A stretch of 64,000 nt of DNA, from positions 62,001 to 126,000 of the forward strand of contig NZ_CP098252.1 of NCBI RefSeq assembly GCF_027116575.1, written 5' to 3'. A model generated the notes under the pieces. The model saw only the letters and a list, made by a program, of their open reading frames with translations, was not told the DNA's origin and ran no database searches. A program made the translations under genes and the position numbers. The stretch comes from Oxalobacter aliiformigenes. GTDB lineage: Bacteria; Pseudomonadota; Gammaproteobacteria; Burkholderiales; Burkholderiaceae_D. Below, piece by piece: positions 55,684-64,000 of the stretch (the first letter of the stretch is position 1; each line of letters opens with the position of its first letter).

Positions 55684-56568
55684 GTGTCTATACAGAAACT
55701 GATGGAATCACTGTCACACCAAACCATTCCCGATTCGACATTATATGTGATCGGTACACCAATCGGTAATATGGGTGATATCAGTCTGAGAGCTCTGCAT
55801 ATTCTTGGACTGGTTGATGCGGTTGCCTGTGAAGATACACGTGTTACAAGAAATCTGCTTTCTTTTTACGGCTTGAGCAAGGAACTGATCAGTGCACATC
55901 AACACAACGAACGTGAAATAGCGGCCAAGCTGATCGACCGGCTGCGAAATGGTGATCGCATTGCACTTGTATCGGATGCCGGCACGCCAGCCGTATCCGA
56001 TCCCGGAGCAAAAATCGTCGACACCGTACGCCAGTCGGGTTTAAATGTCATTCCCATTCCGGGACCGTCTGCCGCCATTACAGCGCTTTCAGCAAGCGGT
56101 TTTCCGGACAAGCATTTTCTGTTCGTCGGATTTCTGCCGACCCGGGCCGTTCAACGCCGGGAGTTTCTGCTGAATCTGAAAAATGTCAACGCAACTCTCG
56201 TTATTTACGAAGCTCCGCACCGCATCAGGGAAACCCTCAAAACGCTGGCCGATGTTTTCGAACCCTCCAGACAAATTCTCATTGCACGCGAAATCACAAA
56301 ACTGTTTGAGGAAATTCACCGATGTCCCCTCTTTGAATCCACAGCCTGGCTGGAACAAAATCCGGACCATCAAAAAGGCGAATTCGTTTTGCTCGTAGAA
56401 GGAACCACGACATCGGCTCAAACGGACTTGCAGGCGCAACATGTCCTATCCGTCCTGCTTGAAGAACTCCCGGTCAGCTCCGCTGCCAGTCTGGCTGCCA
56501 GAATAACCGGAATCAAAAAGAAAAAACTTTACGAAATGGCATTACAGCTTAAAGATAGCGAATCCTGA
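55684..56568 (+). CDS. rsmI: 16S rRNA 2'-O-ribose C1402 methyltransferase
   Basis: A 294-residue tetrapyrrole-methylase-fold enzyme. The N-terminal LYVIGTPIGNMGDISLRALH, the SAM-binding ALVSDAGTPAVSDPGAKIV and the later YEAPHRIRETL are diagnostic. It starts at GTG 55684. It is divergent from yraN, an arrangement kept across many gammaproteobacteria and betaproteobacteria. Confidence 0.95.
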   Translation: MSIQKLMESLSHQTIPDSTLYVIGTPIGNMGDISLRALHILGLVDAVACEDTRVTRNLLSFYGLSKELISAHQHNEREIAAKLIDRLRNGDRIALVSDAGTPAVSDPGAKIVDTVRQSGLNVIPIPGPSAAITALSASGFPDKHFLFVGFLPTRAVQRREFLLNLKNVNATLVIYEAPHRIRETLKTLADVFEPSRQILIAREITKLFEEIHRCPLFESTAWLEQNPDHQKGEFVLLVEGTTTSAQTDLQAQHVLSVLLEELPVSSAASLAARITGIKKKKLYEMALQLKDSES

Positions 56569-56601
56569 ATGATGATCATACGGTCAACAGACTGCAAACG
56601 A

Positions 56602-57078
56602 TCAGGTTTCCCGTGAATCGTCATATTTTCTGATCGCGCCCCCCAATGCATCGAAAACCCGTTGGCAGGCATCAATGTCTTCTTCTGTCACATCTTTCAA
56701 CAATTCACGGCGAAACGGTGAAAAAGCCTGTTCAATCAAATCAACCCTTTTCAACCCTTCATCGGTCAACGTCAGAATTTTCGCCCTTCTGTCGCTTTCA
56801 TCCTCAACTCTCACCAGCAATCCCGCCTCAATCAGCTGATCCATTATCCTGACCAGAGAGGAGGGTGCCAGATCCAGCAATTCGGCGACATCACTTAAAC
56901 GCACATGATTACCCATGCGGCTGATCATGACAGCCGGCAATGCCATAGCCTGTGAAAGCCCAAAACCAGACACACGCCTGTCGGCCATCGCCTTGTATGC
57001 CTTCGATGTCTGTGTCAGCGACATCATCAATTTCATTCTCTTGCGATCGTAAGCATCCATTTCGGATATAATTTGCAT
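56602..57078 (-). CDS. MarR-family transcriptional regulator
   Basis: A 158-residue winged-helix regulator. The recognition region LSDVAELLDLAPSSLVRIMD and the wing VEDESDRRAKILTLTDEGLK are clear MarR features. It faces the flavodoxin-ferredoxin gene, with a palindrome at its own start, so autoregulation and control of the neighbour are plausible. The ligand is unknown. Confidence 0.9.
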   Translation of the reverse strand: MQIISEMDAYDRKRMKLMMSLTQTSKAYKAMADRRVSGFGLSQAMALPAVMISRMGNHVRLSDVAELLDLAPSSLVRIMDQLIEAGLLVRVEDESDRRAKILTLTDEGLKRVDLIEQAFSPFRRELLKDVTEEDIDACQRVFDALGGAIRKYDDSRET

Positions 57079-57092
57079 TCAAAATATTTGAA
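57078..57092. promoter_or_regulatory. Possible MarR operator
   Basis: TTCAAAATATTTGAA is a 15-base near palindrome (one central position off) that reaches the first base of the marR start codon. AT-rich palindromes of this size are usual MarR sites. Confidence 0.4.
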
Positions 57093-57263
57093 GCGAAAAT
57101 ATTATCGTGCTTCAACCATGATTTCAAGTAGCCCGTTTTTGACTTCACTATAATTTCTTTTCCTGACCGGCACCTGCGACTTTCACTTCAAACAACAGAT
57201 TTAGACATCCCGATCATTTATACTTGAAAATATCGTTGCGACAACAGACAAAAGGAGACGTCA

Positions 57264-58046
57264 ATGCAGTTTAGAGAAACCGAACTCGTTTATTTCAGTG
57301 CAACAGGCACGACAAGAAAAATAATCGAAACCATTGGCAGTGTATTGCCCGGTCGCAAAAACGCTCACAATCTCTTGCTGAAGCCGATCAAGGATGATTT
57401 TCCGATCACCGCCGATCGTTTGACCGTCGCGGCAATGCCCGTTTACAACGGAAGGCTTCCCGATTACTGCACCCAAAGCCTGATACACTTGAAAGGAAAC
57501 GATACTCCAGCCATAGCTGTTGTCGTTTACGGCAACCGTGAATATGACGACGCACTGCTGGAACTGAAAACCATTCTGGAAAAAAACGGTTTTTTTGTTG
57601 TTGGTGCCGCCGCTTTCGTGGCACGTCATTCCATATTCCCGCAAGTCGCGACAGACCGTCCCGACACAAATGATCTGGCACTCGTCAGGGACTTTACCAG
57701 GAAATGTACCGAAAAACTCGATTCACTGTCCGCACCGGAAGAATTTGTCCCGTTTGAAGTAAAAGGCAACTTTCCCTACAAGGAAGCCAAACCGGTACCG
57801 ATGAAACCTTCGTCAGGCGAAGATTGCAATCTCTGCGGAACATGCGCCCAGATTTGTCCGGTTGGCGCCATTTCCGTTACAGAAACCGAAACCAGAACAG
57901 ATGAAGGATTGTGCATTTCATGCGGTGCCTGCATTAACGCATGCCCAAGCGAATCAAGACAATACAGAGGTGCCGATTACGAAAAATTCAAGGGGAAATT
58001 CATTGAACGCTTCAGCCGAAGAAAAGAACCCGAACTGTTTTTCTGA
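57264..58046 (+). CDS. Flavodoxin-ferredoxin fusion (EFR1-like)
   Basis: A 260-residue protein with an N-terminal flavodoxin-like domain (VYFSATGTTRKIIETIGSVL, the FMN phosphate loop) and a C-terminal double 4Fe-4S ferredoxin with CNLCGTCAQICP and CISCGACINACP. Such proteins carry electrons in anaerobic metabolism; partners are unknown. It has a good ribosome site (AAGGAG) and a terminator after it. The 185-base spacer to marR is the likely control region. Confidence 0.9.
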   Translation: MQFRETELVYFSATGTTRKIIETIGSVLPGRKNAHNLLLKPIKDDFPITADRLTVAAMPVYNGRLPDYCTQSLIHLKGNDTPAIAVVVYGNREYDDALLELKTILEKNGFFVVGAAAFVARHSIFPQVATDRPDTNDLALVRDFTRKCTEKLDSLSAPEEFVPFEVKGNFPYKEAKPVPMKPSSGEDCNLCGTCAQICPVGAISVTETETRTDEGLCISCGACINACPSESRQYRGADYEKFKGKFIERFSRRKEPELFF

Positions 58047-58055
58047 AATATCCGT

Positions 58056-58084
58056 AAAAAAACCGGTTTGAAACCGGTTTTTTT
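58056..58084. terminator. Bidirectional terminator between the EFR1-like gene and kup
   Basis: A run of As, ACCGG, a TTTGAAA loop, CCGGT and a run of Ts form a symmetric hairpin serving both convergent genes. Confidence 0.88.
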
Positions 58085-58086
58085 GA

Positions 58087-59964
58087 TTAAATTTCGACTC
58101 TGGCTCCCAGTTCAATCACCCGGTTTGTCGGGATCTGGTAATAGTCCGCGGCACTGCGCGCATTTCTGGAAATCCAGATAAAGAGATGTTCGCGCCATTT
58201 GACCATTCCTGACTTGGGAGACGGTATCAATGTCTGTCTTGACACAAAAAATGACGTGGACATCATGTCAAAACTGTAACCATGTTCCCTGCAAAGTTCG
58301 AGTACTTTCGGAATATCCGGTTCATTTTTGAAACCATAATAGACATCTATCTGATAACACTGATGGCCAAGATCATGGATCCTGACCCGCTCCCAACGGG
58401 GAACCCATGGCACTTCCCGGGTATGTATCGTCAGAAAAAACACCCTTTCATGGAGCACTTTATTATGTGACAGATTGTGCAGCAGCGCTTGCGGAACCCC
58501 GTCATTTTCACCACGCAGGAAAACCGCCGTTCCCTTGACTCGTTGTGGCGGAGCGAAAAACAGAGACTGCAAAAAAGAATCCAGCGGAATGGCATGTCTT
58601 TTCTGGCTCGCCCCGACCAGCTTTCTCCCTCTTCTCCACGTCAGCATCAATACATAAAGCAAAACCCCCAAAGCCAATGGGAACCACCCACCGCTCGTGA
58701 TTTTCAGCACATTGGAAGAGAACAGGAAAATATCGACTACAAAAAAGCAAAACGATACCACCAAAGAGGCAAACAAATTTTGCTTCCAGTGGTAATACAT
58801 GACAAAAAACAGGAGCACGGTTGTAATAGCCATTGTACCGGTCACTGCAATACCGTAAGCACCGGCCAGATTGTCCGATGAACCGAAACCGATAATCGCA
58901 AGTAGGACAGCTGTCATCTGGAGCCAGTTGACTGTCGGTATATATATCTGCCCGATTTCAGATGCCGAGGTATGCACGATTTTCATTCGGGGAAGAAGTC
59001 CCAGACCAATGGCCTGACGTGTGATCGAAAAAGCCCCGGAAATGGTGGCCTGGGAAGCGACAATGACAGCGATGGTCGAGATAAAAACAAGAGGATAAAT
59101 ACTCCACGAGCCAAGCTGCTGGAAAAACGGATTGGAAATGGCTGCGGGATTCGAAAGCAACAAACCGCCCTGCCCCAGATAATTCAGAGACAAGGCGGGA
59201 AAAATCAGCATAAACCAGGCACGCCGGATCGGGCTGGAACCAAAATGTCCCATATCCGCATACAGGGCTTCCGCTCCGGTAAAAGCCAGTACGATAGCAC
59301 CCAGTGCGATAAAAGCGACCGTGGCATTATTATGAACGAACTGCCAGGCATTTAGCGGGTTCAACGCAACCAGAATTTGCGGCGCTTCAATAATATTGAC
59401 AATCCCCATTACCGCCAGCGACAGAAACCAGATAATCATCAGGGGGCCGACCCATTTCCCGATCCCTGCCGTACCGGTCGACTGAATGGCATAGAGCACG
59501 ACCAGAATGACAATGGCAATCGGTACAATATAGGGTTTGAAAAATGGTGTAGCCACTTCAAGACCTTCTGTTGCCGAAAGAACCGATATGGCTGGCGTAA
59601 TGACACTGTCACCATAAAACAGTGCGGCACCGAATACCCCCATCGTCAATAAAGGCATGTGCCATCTGGATTTTTCCGGCAACGAATTATGAGCCAGCGC
59701 GACCAGAGCCAGGATCCCACCTTCACCACGATTATCCGCCTTAAGCATCATGTAGACATATTTGAGCCCGACGACAATGATCAGCCCCCAGATAATCAGT
59801 GAAATGATGCCAATGATGTTTTCCGGTATCAGGGCAAGTCCATGTTCCTCAATGAATACCGCTTTCATCGTATACAACGGGCTGGTTCCTATATCGCCAT
59901 AGACGATGCCGATCGCAGCAATCGTCATCGCAGCCATGCCATGCTTTTCCGGTTTTATCGCCAA
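58087..59964 (-). CDS. kup: Low-affinity potassium transporter Kup
   Basis: A 625-residue KUP/HAK/KT potassium uptake protein with about 12 helices. The N-terminal AIGIVYGDIGTSPLYTMKAV is the family hallmark, followed by LKYVYMMLKADNRGEGGILA and VFGAALFYGDSVITPAISVL. The long hydrophilic C-terminus (VPWVPRWERVRIHDLGHQCY) lies in the cytoplasm. No riboswitch was recognised upstream. Confidence 0.95.
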   Translation of the reverse strand: MAIKPEKHGMAAMTIAAIGIVYGDIGTSPLYTMKAVFIEEHGLALIPENIIGIISLIIWGLIIVVGLKYVYMMLKADNRGEGGILALVALAHNSLPEKSRWHMPLLTMGVFGAALFYGDSVITPAISVLSATEGLEVATPFFKPYIVPIAIVILVVLYAIQSTGTAGIGKWVGPLMIIWFLSLAVMGIVNIIEAPQILVALNPLNAWQFVHNNATVAFIALGAIVLAFTGAEALYADMGHFGSSPIRRAWFMLIFPALSLNYLGQGGLLLSNPAAISNPFFQQLGSWSIYPLVFISTIAVIVASQATISGAFSITRQAIGLGLLPRMKIVHTSASEIGQIYIPTVNWLQMTAVLLAIIGFGSSDNLAGAYGIAVTGTMAITTVLLFFVMYYHWKQNLFASLVVSFCFFVVDIFLFSSNVLKITSGGWFPLALGVLLYVLMLTWRRGRKLVGASQKRHAIPLDSFLQSLFFAPPQRVKGTAVFLRGENDGVPQALLHNLSHNKVLHERVFFLTIHTREVPWVPRWERVRIHDLGHQCYQIDVYYGFKNEPDIPKVLELCREHGYSFDMMSTSFFVSRQTLIPSPKSGMVKWREHLFIWISRNARSAADYYQIPTNRVIELGARVEI

Positions 59965-60193
59965 TTCTGCTCCTATTCGTTATCTCAACTTTCGCACGAT
60001 AGGATAAACCTGATCGAAAAGCAAATAATTACGTCCTATTTTTATTCAAAAAAGGATAAATTCCCAAAATTGTCAACAATGCAATTTCATGACAATGCAT
60101 TTGCGCAAGTTTTTTGCGCATGATATTTTCTAGTTTTTTCTGACCGATGCATTAACGTCAGTATCATTTGTTCCGCTCATTGCACAAATCACT
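59965..60193. other. Divergent spacer between kup and ettA
   Basis: No gene. A 7-base inverted repeat TGCGCAA/TTGCGCA (60102-60120) lies 74 bases before the ettA start in an otherwise AT-rich region and could be a binding site or small hairpin. Confidence 0.4.
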
Positions 60194-61861
60194 ATGGCTC
60201 AATATGTTTTCACAATGAACCGTGTCGGCAAAGTGGTACCGCCGAAACGTCAAATCCTGAAAGACATTTCGCTCTCCTTTTTCCCGGGCGCGAAGATCGG
60301 TGTCCTCGGTCTGAATGGGGCCGGCAAATCGACCCTTTTGAAAATCATGGCCGGTATCGACAACGAAATCCAGGGAGAAGCGATACCGATGCCGGGTATC
60401 AAAATCGGGTATATGCCACAGGAACCCGAACTTGACCCGGAGCAGACCGTACGTGAAGCCGTTGAATCCGGTTTGGGGGAAATCATCGAGGCCCAGAAAA
60501 AGCTGGACGCCGTATACGCCGCTTACGCCGAACCCGATGCTGATTTCGACGCACTGGCGACAGAGCAGGCCCGACTTGAAGCGATCATTGCAGCTGCCGA
60601 CGGAGGGAAAACGGAACAGCAGATGGAAATGGCTGCCGATGCTTTGCGCCTTCCTCCGTGGGATTCAAAAATCAAGATACTGTCGGGAGGTGAAAAACGG
60701 CGTGTCGCTCTGTGTCGGTTGTTGTTATCCAAACCCGACATGCTGTTGCTTGATGAACCGACCAATCATCTCGATGCAGAATCGGTGGAATGGCTCGAAC
60801 AGTTTCTGCATCGTTTCCCAGGAACAGTCGTTGCAATCACCCACGACCGTTACTTTCTCGACAATGCAGCCGAATGGATCCTGGAACTGGACAGGGGGCA
60901 GGGTATTCCCTGGAAGGGCAATTACAGTTCATGGCTTGACCAGAAAAACCTGCGTTTGAAACAGGAAGAACAAAAAGAATCTGCCCGCCAGAAAACCATC
61001 GCCAAGGAACTGGAATGGGTCAGACAAAATCCCAAGGGAAGACAGGCAAAAAGCAAGGCCCGGCTCGCCCGCTTCAATGAATTGTCCGAATACGAATATC
61101 AGAAACGGAATGAAACCCAGGAAATTTTCATTCCCGTCGCAGAAAGACTGGGAAACGATGTCATTGAATTCCGTCACGTCAGCAAAAGTTTTGGCGACCG
61201 TCTGCTAATCGACGATTTGAGTTTCATTATCCCGGCCGGTGCAATTGTCGGAGTCATCGGCCCGAACGGAGCCGGCAAATCCACCTTGTTCAAAATGATC
61301 GCCGGACAAGAGCAACCAGACCAGGGTGAAATCCTGATCGGAAAAACGGTCCGGTTGTCACTTGTCGATCAGTCGAGAGAAGCTCTCGACAACGACAAAA
61401 CCGTATTTGAAGACATCAGCGAAGGTACGGATCTGATCTCTGTCGGCCGCTTTGAAATGAATGCCCGCGCGTACCTGGGCCGTTTCAATTTCAAGGGAAG
61501 CGATCAGCAAAAAAAAGTCGGCAATCTCTCCGGAGGCGAACGGGGACGTCTTCATCTGGCAAAAACATTGATGAAAGGCGGCAATGTCCTGTTATTGGAT
61601 GAACCTTCCAATGACCTTGATGTCGAAACATTGCGCGCACTGGAAGACGCCCTTCTGGAATTCGCCGGCAGTGTCATCGTTATTTCCCATGACCGGTGGT
61701 TCCTTGACCGTATCGCGACACATATTCTTGCCTTTGAAGGAAACTCGCAAGTCACTTTCTTCGAAGGCAATTATCAGGAATATGAAGCAGACAAACGCAA
61801 ACGGCTGGGAGAAGAAGGCGCCAAACCGAAACGATTACGCTACAAACCGGTAACACGTTGA
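60194..61861 (+). CDS. ettA: Energy-dependent translational throttle EttA (ABC-F)
   Basis: A 555-residue ABC-F protein that binds the ribosomal E site and tunes initial elongation by energy state. Two ATPase cassettes are visible: GLNGAGKSTLLKIMAG with LSGGEKRRVALC, and GPNGAGKSTLFKMIAG with LSGGERGRLHLA. The linker and length match EttA rather than the longer Uup. mlaF begins 89 bases downstream. Confidence 0.96.
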   Translation: MAQYVFTMNRVGKVVPPKRQILKDISLSFFPGAKIGVLGLNGAGKSTLLKIMAGIDNEIQGEAIPMPGIKIGYMPQEPELDPEQTVREAVESGLGEIIEAQKKLDAVYAAYAEPDADFDALATEQARLEAIIAAADGGKTEQQMEMAADALRLPPWDSKIKILSGGEKRRVALCRLLLSKPDMLLLDEPTNHLDAESVEWLEQFLHRFPGTVVAITHDRYFLDNAAEWILELDRGQGIPWKGNYSSWLDQKNLRLKQEEQKESARQKTIAKELEWVRQNPKGRQAKSKARLARFNELSEYEYQKRNETQEIFIPVAERLGNDVIEFRHVSKSFGDRLLIDDLSFIIPAGAIVGVIGPNGAGKSTLFKMIAGQEQPDQGEILIGKTVRLSLVDQSREALDNDKTVFEDISEGTDLISVGRFEMNARAYLGRFNFKGSDQQKKVGNLSGGERGRLHLAKTLMKGGNVLLLDEPSNDLDVETLRALEDALLEFAGSVIVISHDRWFLDRIATHILAFEGNSQVTFFEGNYQEYEADKRKRLGEEGAKPKRLRYKPVTR

Positions 61862-61950
61862 ATTAAAACAACTGCAAATTTGTAAAAGATTTCTTTCATC
61901 GCCAAGCGGTGGATTACAATACGGGATTAACTGCAATCAAGAATCTTACT

Positions 61951-62754
61951 GTGTCCAATATTGTTGAAATTCGCGATCTCGTTTTTGGCTATGGAGACCG
62001 CGAAATCCTTTCCGGCATAAACATGACTTTTCCAAAAGGAAAAGTCGTTGCCATCATGGGCGGTTCCGGCTCAGGAAAAACCACCATATTGCGTCTGATC
62101 GGCGGCCAGCTGATTCCGAAAAGCGGCGATGTTACTGTCGACGGTGAAGTCGTACAACCGCTGGAAACCACTTCACTATACCGACTCAGACGAAAGATGG
62201 GCATGTTGTTCCAGTACGGTGCTCTTTTCACTGACCTGTCAGTTTTTGAAAATGTCGCATTTCCTCTCCGTGAACAAACCGATCTGCCCGAGGAACTGAT
62301 TCATGATCTTGTATTGATGAAACTGAATGCTGTCGGACTAAGAAATGCAGCCGGGCTGATGCCCAGTGAAATTTCCGGTGGCATGGCACGCAGGGTTGCC
62401 TTGGCTCGCGCTATCGCACTGGATCCCCAACTGATCCTCTACGATGAACCTTTTGCAGGACTGGATCCCATTTCAATGGGTGTTACAGCCAACCTGATCC
62501 GCAAGCTGAACGATGCACTCCATTCGACGTCCGTCCTGGTATCACACGATGTGACCGAATCCTTTTCCATTGCCGATTACGTGTATTTCATTTCATCAGG
62601 GAAAATCGTTGCACACGGTACTCCGGCTGAAATGATGGAATCGACCGATCCCTACGTACATCAGTTCGTTCATGCTGAAACGGATGGCCCGGTACCGTTC
62701 CATTACCCCGGTCCATCCATAGCAGCTGACCTCGGAATGGAGAAAGCACCATGA
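61951..62754 (+). CDS. mlaF: Phospholipid ABC transporter ATPase MlaF
   Basis: A 267-residue ATPase of the Mla system, which maintains outer-membrane lipid asymmetry. Walker A is GGSGSGKTT, the signature is ISGGMARRVALARAI and Walker B LILYDEPFAGLDP. I choose GTG 61951, giving SNIVEIRDLVFGYGDRE, as typical; the frame from GTG 61909 adds 14 residues. It overlaps mlaE by four bases. Confidence 0.93.
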   Translation: MSNIVEIRDLVFGYGDREILSGINMTFPKGKVVAIMGGSGSGKTTILRLIGGQLIPKSGDVTVDGEVVQPLETTSLYRLRRKMGMLFQYGALFTDLSVFENVAFPLREQTDLPEELIHDLVLMKLNAVGLRNAAGLMPSEISGGMARRVALARAIALDPQLILYDEPFAGLDPISMGVTANLIRKLNDALHSTSVLVSHDVTESFSIADYVYFISSGKIVAHGTPAEMMESTDPYVHQFVHAETDGPVPFHYPGPSIAADLGMEKAP

Positions 62755-63527
62755 GCAATTTCATCAGCAATCTGGGGTACAGAACCCGCAAGTCAATTGA
62801 CGATATCGGTTATGCTGCCCGTTTGTTCGTTTCTCTCGTCGGCGCACTGCCCCGGCTCCTGAAACGTCCCCGTCTCATTACGGACCAGATATTTTTTATT
62901 GGGAACAAATCGCTGGTCATCATTTGTGTATCCGGTCTGTTCGTCGGTTTTGTGCTGGGTCTTCAGGGCTATTACATCCTTGTCCGGTATGGTTCCGAAC
63001 AGGCTCTTGGCGTGCTCGTTGCACTGGCGTTGACACGCGAACTGGGGCCGGTGGTAACCGCCTTGCTTTATGCCGGTCGGGCAGGCACATCCCTGACGGC
63101 GGAAATAGGCCTGATGAAAGCCGGCGAACAGCTGGCGGCCATGGATATGATGGCCGTCAATCCCGTCAAAAGAATTCTCGCTCCCCGTTTCTGGGCAGGC
63201 ATCATCTCCATGCCGATTCTGGCGACACTCTTCAGTGCGGCAGGAGTCATTGGAGGATATATTGTCGGCGTTGTACTGATTGGTGTGGACGACGGAGCGT
63301 TCTGGTCGCAAATGCAAGAAGGTGTCGATATCTGGAACGATATCGGCAATGGTGTTATCAAAAGCCTGGTTTTCGGATTCGCGGTAACATTCATGGCTCT
63401 GTTCCAGGGATATGAGTCGAAACCGACCCCGGAAGGGGTTTCTGGCGCAACAACCCGAACGGTCGTTTATTCTTCTTTACTGGTTTTGTGGCTGGATTTC
63501 ATCATGACGGCCCTAATGTTTAACTAA
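62751..63527 (+). CDS. mlaE: Phospholipid ABC transporter permease MlaE
   Basis: A 258-residue permease. The cytoplasmic coupling region GRAGTSLTAEIGLMKAGEQL and the family motif ALTRELGPVVTALLYAGRAG are clear. Translation is coupled to mlaF by an ATGA overlap. It forms the inner-membrane complex with MlaF, MlaD and MlaB. Confidence 0.95.
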   Translation: MSNFISNLGYRTRKSIDDIGYAARLFVSLVGALPRLLKRPRLITDQIFFIGNKSLVIICVSGLFVGFVLGLQGYYILVRYGSEQALGVLVALALTRELGPVVTALLYAGRAGTSLTAEIGLMKAGEQLAAMDMMAVNPVKRILAPRFWAGIISMPILATLFSAAGVIGGYIVGVVLIGVDDGAFWSQMQEGVDIWNDIGNGVIKSLVFGFAVTFMALFQGYESKPTPEGVSGATTRTVVYSSLLVLWLDFIMTALMFN

Positions 63528-63612
63528 TTTTTAATTCATCCTTCGAATAAAACGAAATCAACCTTATAATTGGTTTTATCGAAAGAGCGGATGCATTGAC
63601 AGAGGTATATTC

Positions 63613-64000
63613 ATGCAGCGTAAATCACTGGATATCTGGGTTGGTCTTTTTGTATTGCTCGGTGCCGTTGCACTGATGTTTCTTGCCCTGAAGGCCGGAA
63701 ACATGAGTTCATTTTCTTTCGAAAAGACATATACGGTATCTTCCCGTTTCGACAATATCGGAGGTCTGAAGCCTCGTGCTCCGGTAAAAAGCGCCGGCGT
63801 TGTTGTCGGGAGGGTGGGTGACATTTCTTTCGATGATCAGGATTACCGCGCACTCGTTACGCTCCAGTTGCAGGAGCGCTACAAATTTCCAAAAGACAGC
63901 AGCGCGAAAATCCTGACTTCCGGACTGCTTGGTGAACAGTATGTCGGTCTTGAACCGGGAGGAGACGAGGCCAACCTCACGGCCGGAGACCAGATCAAAA
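63613..64000 (+). CDS. mlaD: Phospholipid-binding MCE protein MlaD, partial
   Basis: Starts at ATG 63613, 85 bases after mlaE, and runs off the window edge after 129 residues. It opens with one membrane helix (SLDIWVGLFVLLGAVALMFL) and continues into an MCE domain (VSSRFDNIGGLKPRAPVKSA then GVVVGRVGDI, SSAKILTSGLLGEQYVGLEP). MlaD forms the hexameric lipid channel of the complex. The C-terminal part is outside the window. Confidence 0.93.
   Translation, partial: MQRKSLDIWVGLFVLLGAVALMFLALKAGNMSSFSFEKTYTVSSRFDNIGGLKPRAPVKSAGVVVGRVGDISFDDQDYRALVTLQLQERYKFPKDSSAKILTSGLLGEQYVGLEPGGDEANLTAGDQIK

Overview
The window looks like a chromosomal segment of a betaproteobacterium of the order Burkholderiales, most probably Oxalobacteraceae and Oxalobacter-like. 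The reasons are the moderate base composition (roughly half G+C by eye), the block lolB-ispE-tRNA-Gln-prs-rplY-pth, the block ptsN-hprK-rapZ-mutY, the block rsmI/yraN-diaA-BON lipoprotein, and an ssrA tag ANDKSYALAA. The genus is an inference; no rRNA is present.

Layout. 1-9 kb: leftward fmdB-type gene, sodium symporter, ubiB, Tim44-like protein, ubiE, HIT protein and yqaA, then rightward ilvA and queF. 9-14.3 kb: ptsN-hprK-rapZ, convergent mutY, then lolB-ispE. 14.3-17.6 kb: a tandem duplication in which two tRNA-Gln genes with different anticodons (TTG, CTG) each precede a nearly identical prs gene, with rplY between them. 17.6-30 kb: pth, a frameshifted DUF2288 gene, slyX, rep, hslVU behind a heat-shock-type promoter, nitroreductase, gap and tkt, rsmE, a sugar acetyltransferase, prfC and ssrA (tmRNA).

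30.5-40.5 kb: a roughly 10-kb island integrated at the 3' end of ssrA. It carries a tyrosine integrase, an AlpA-type regulator with paired operators and a hairpin over its ribosome binding site, a Toprim primase-like protein, a DUF3631 NTPase-like protein with a GTAAC repeat cluster, a small terminase-like protein, and no capsid or tail genes. This is the outline of a phage-inducible chromosomal island or satellite. Its cargo includes an AT-rich two-gene unit: an endonuclease/exonuclease/phosphatase-fold (EEP) enzyme with all catalytic residues, overlapping a 151-residue protein of unknown function. A structured RNA candidate, three small genes and an unusual series of hairpins with short tandem repeats follow. 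Beyond the right end lies a decayed copy of the island's left end, including an integrase fragment, so more than one element has used this site.

41-64 kb: a small XRE regulator, a Sel1-repeat protein, cidA/cidB-like membrane genes, an MBL hydrolase, an operon of small membrane protein plus ActP-like symporter plus nitrilase, then GNAT, cca, slt, a 5-formyl-THF cyclo-ligase, waaC, a BON lipoprotein, a diaA-type SIS gene broken by a one-base deletion in a G tract, yraN, rsmI, a marR gene facing a flavodoxin-ferredoxin fusion, kup, ettA and the start of the mla phospholipid-transport operon, cut by the window edge in mlaD.

The best candidates for new biology are the EEP plus partner cassette in the satellite, the hairpin-repeat array at 39.5-40.4 kb, and the tRNA-Gln/prs duplication with an anticodon switch. 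Functions are read from motifs and gene order; no database search was possible.
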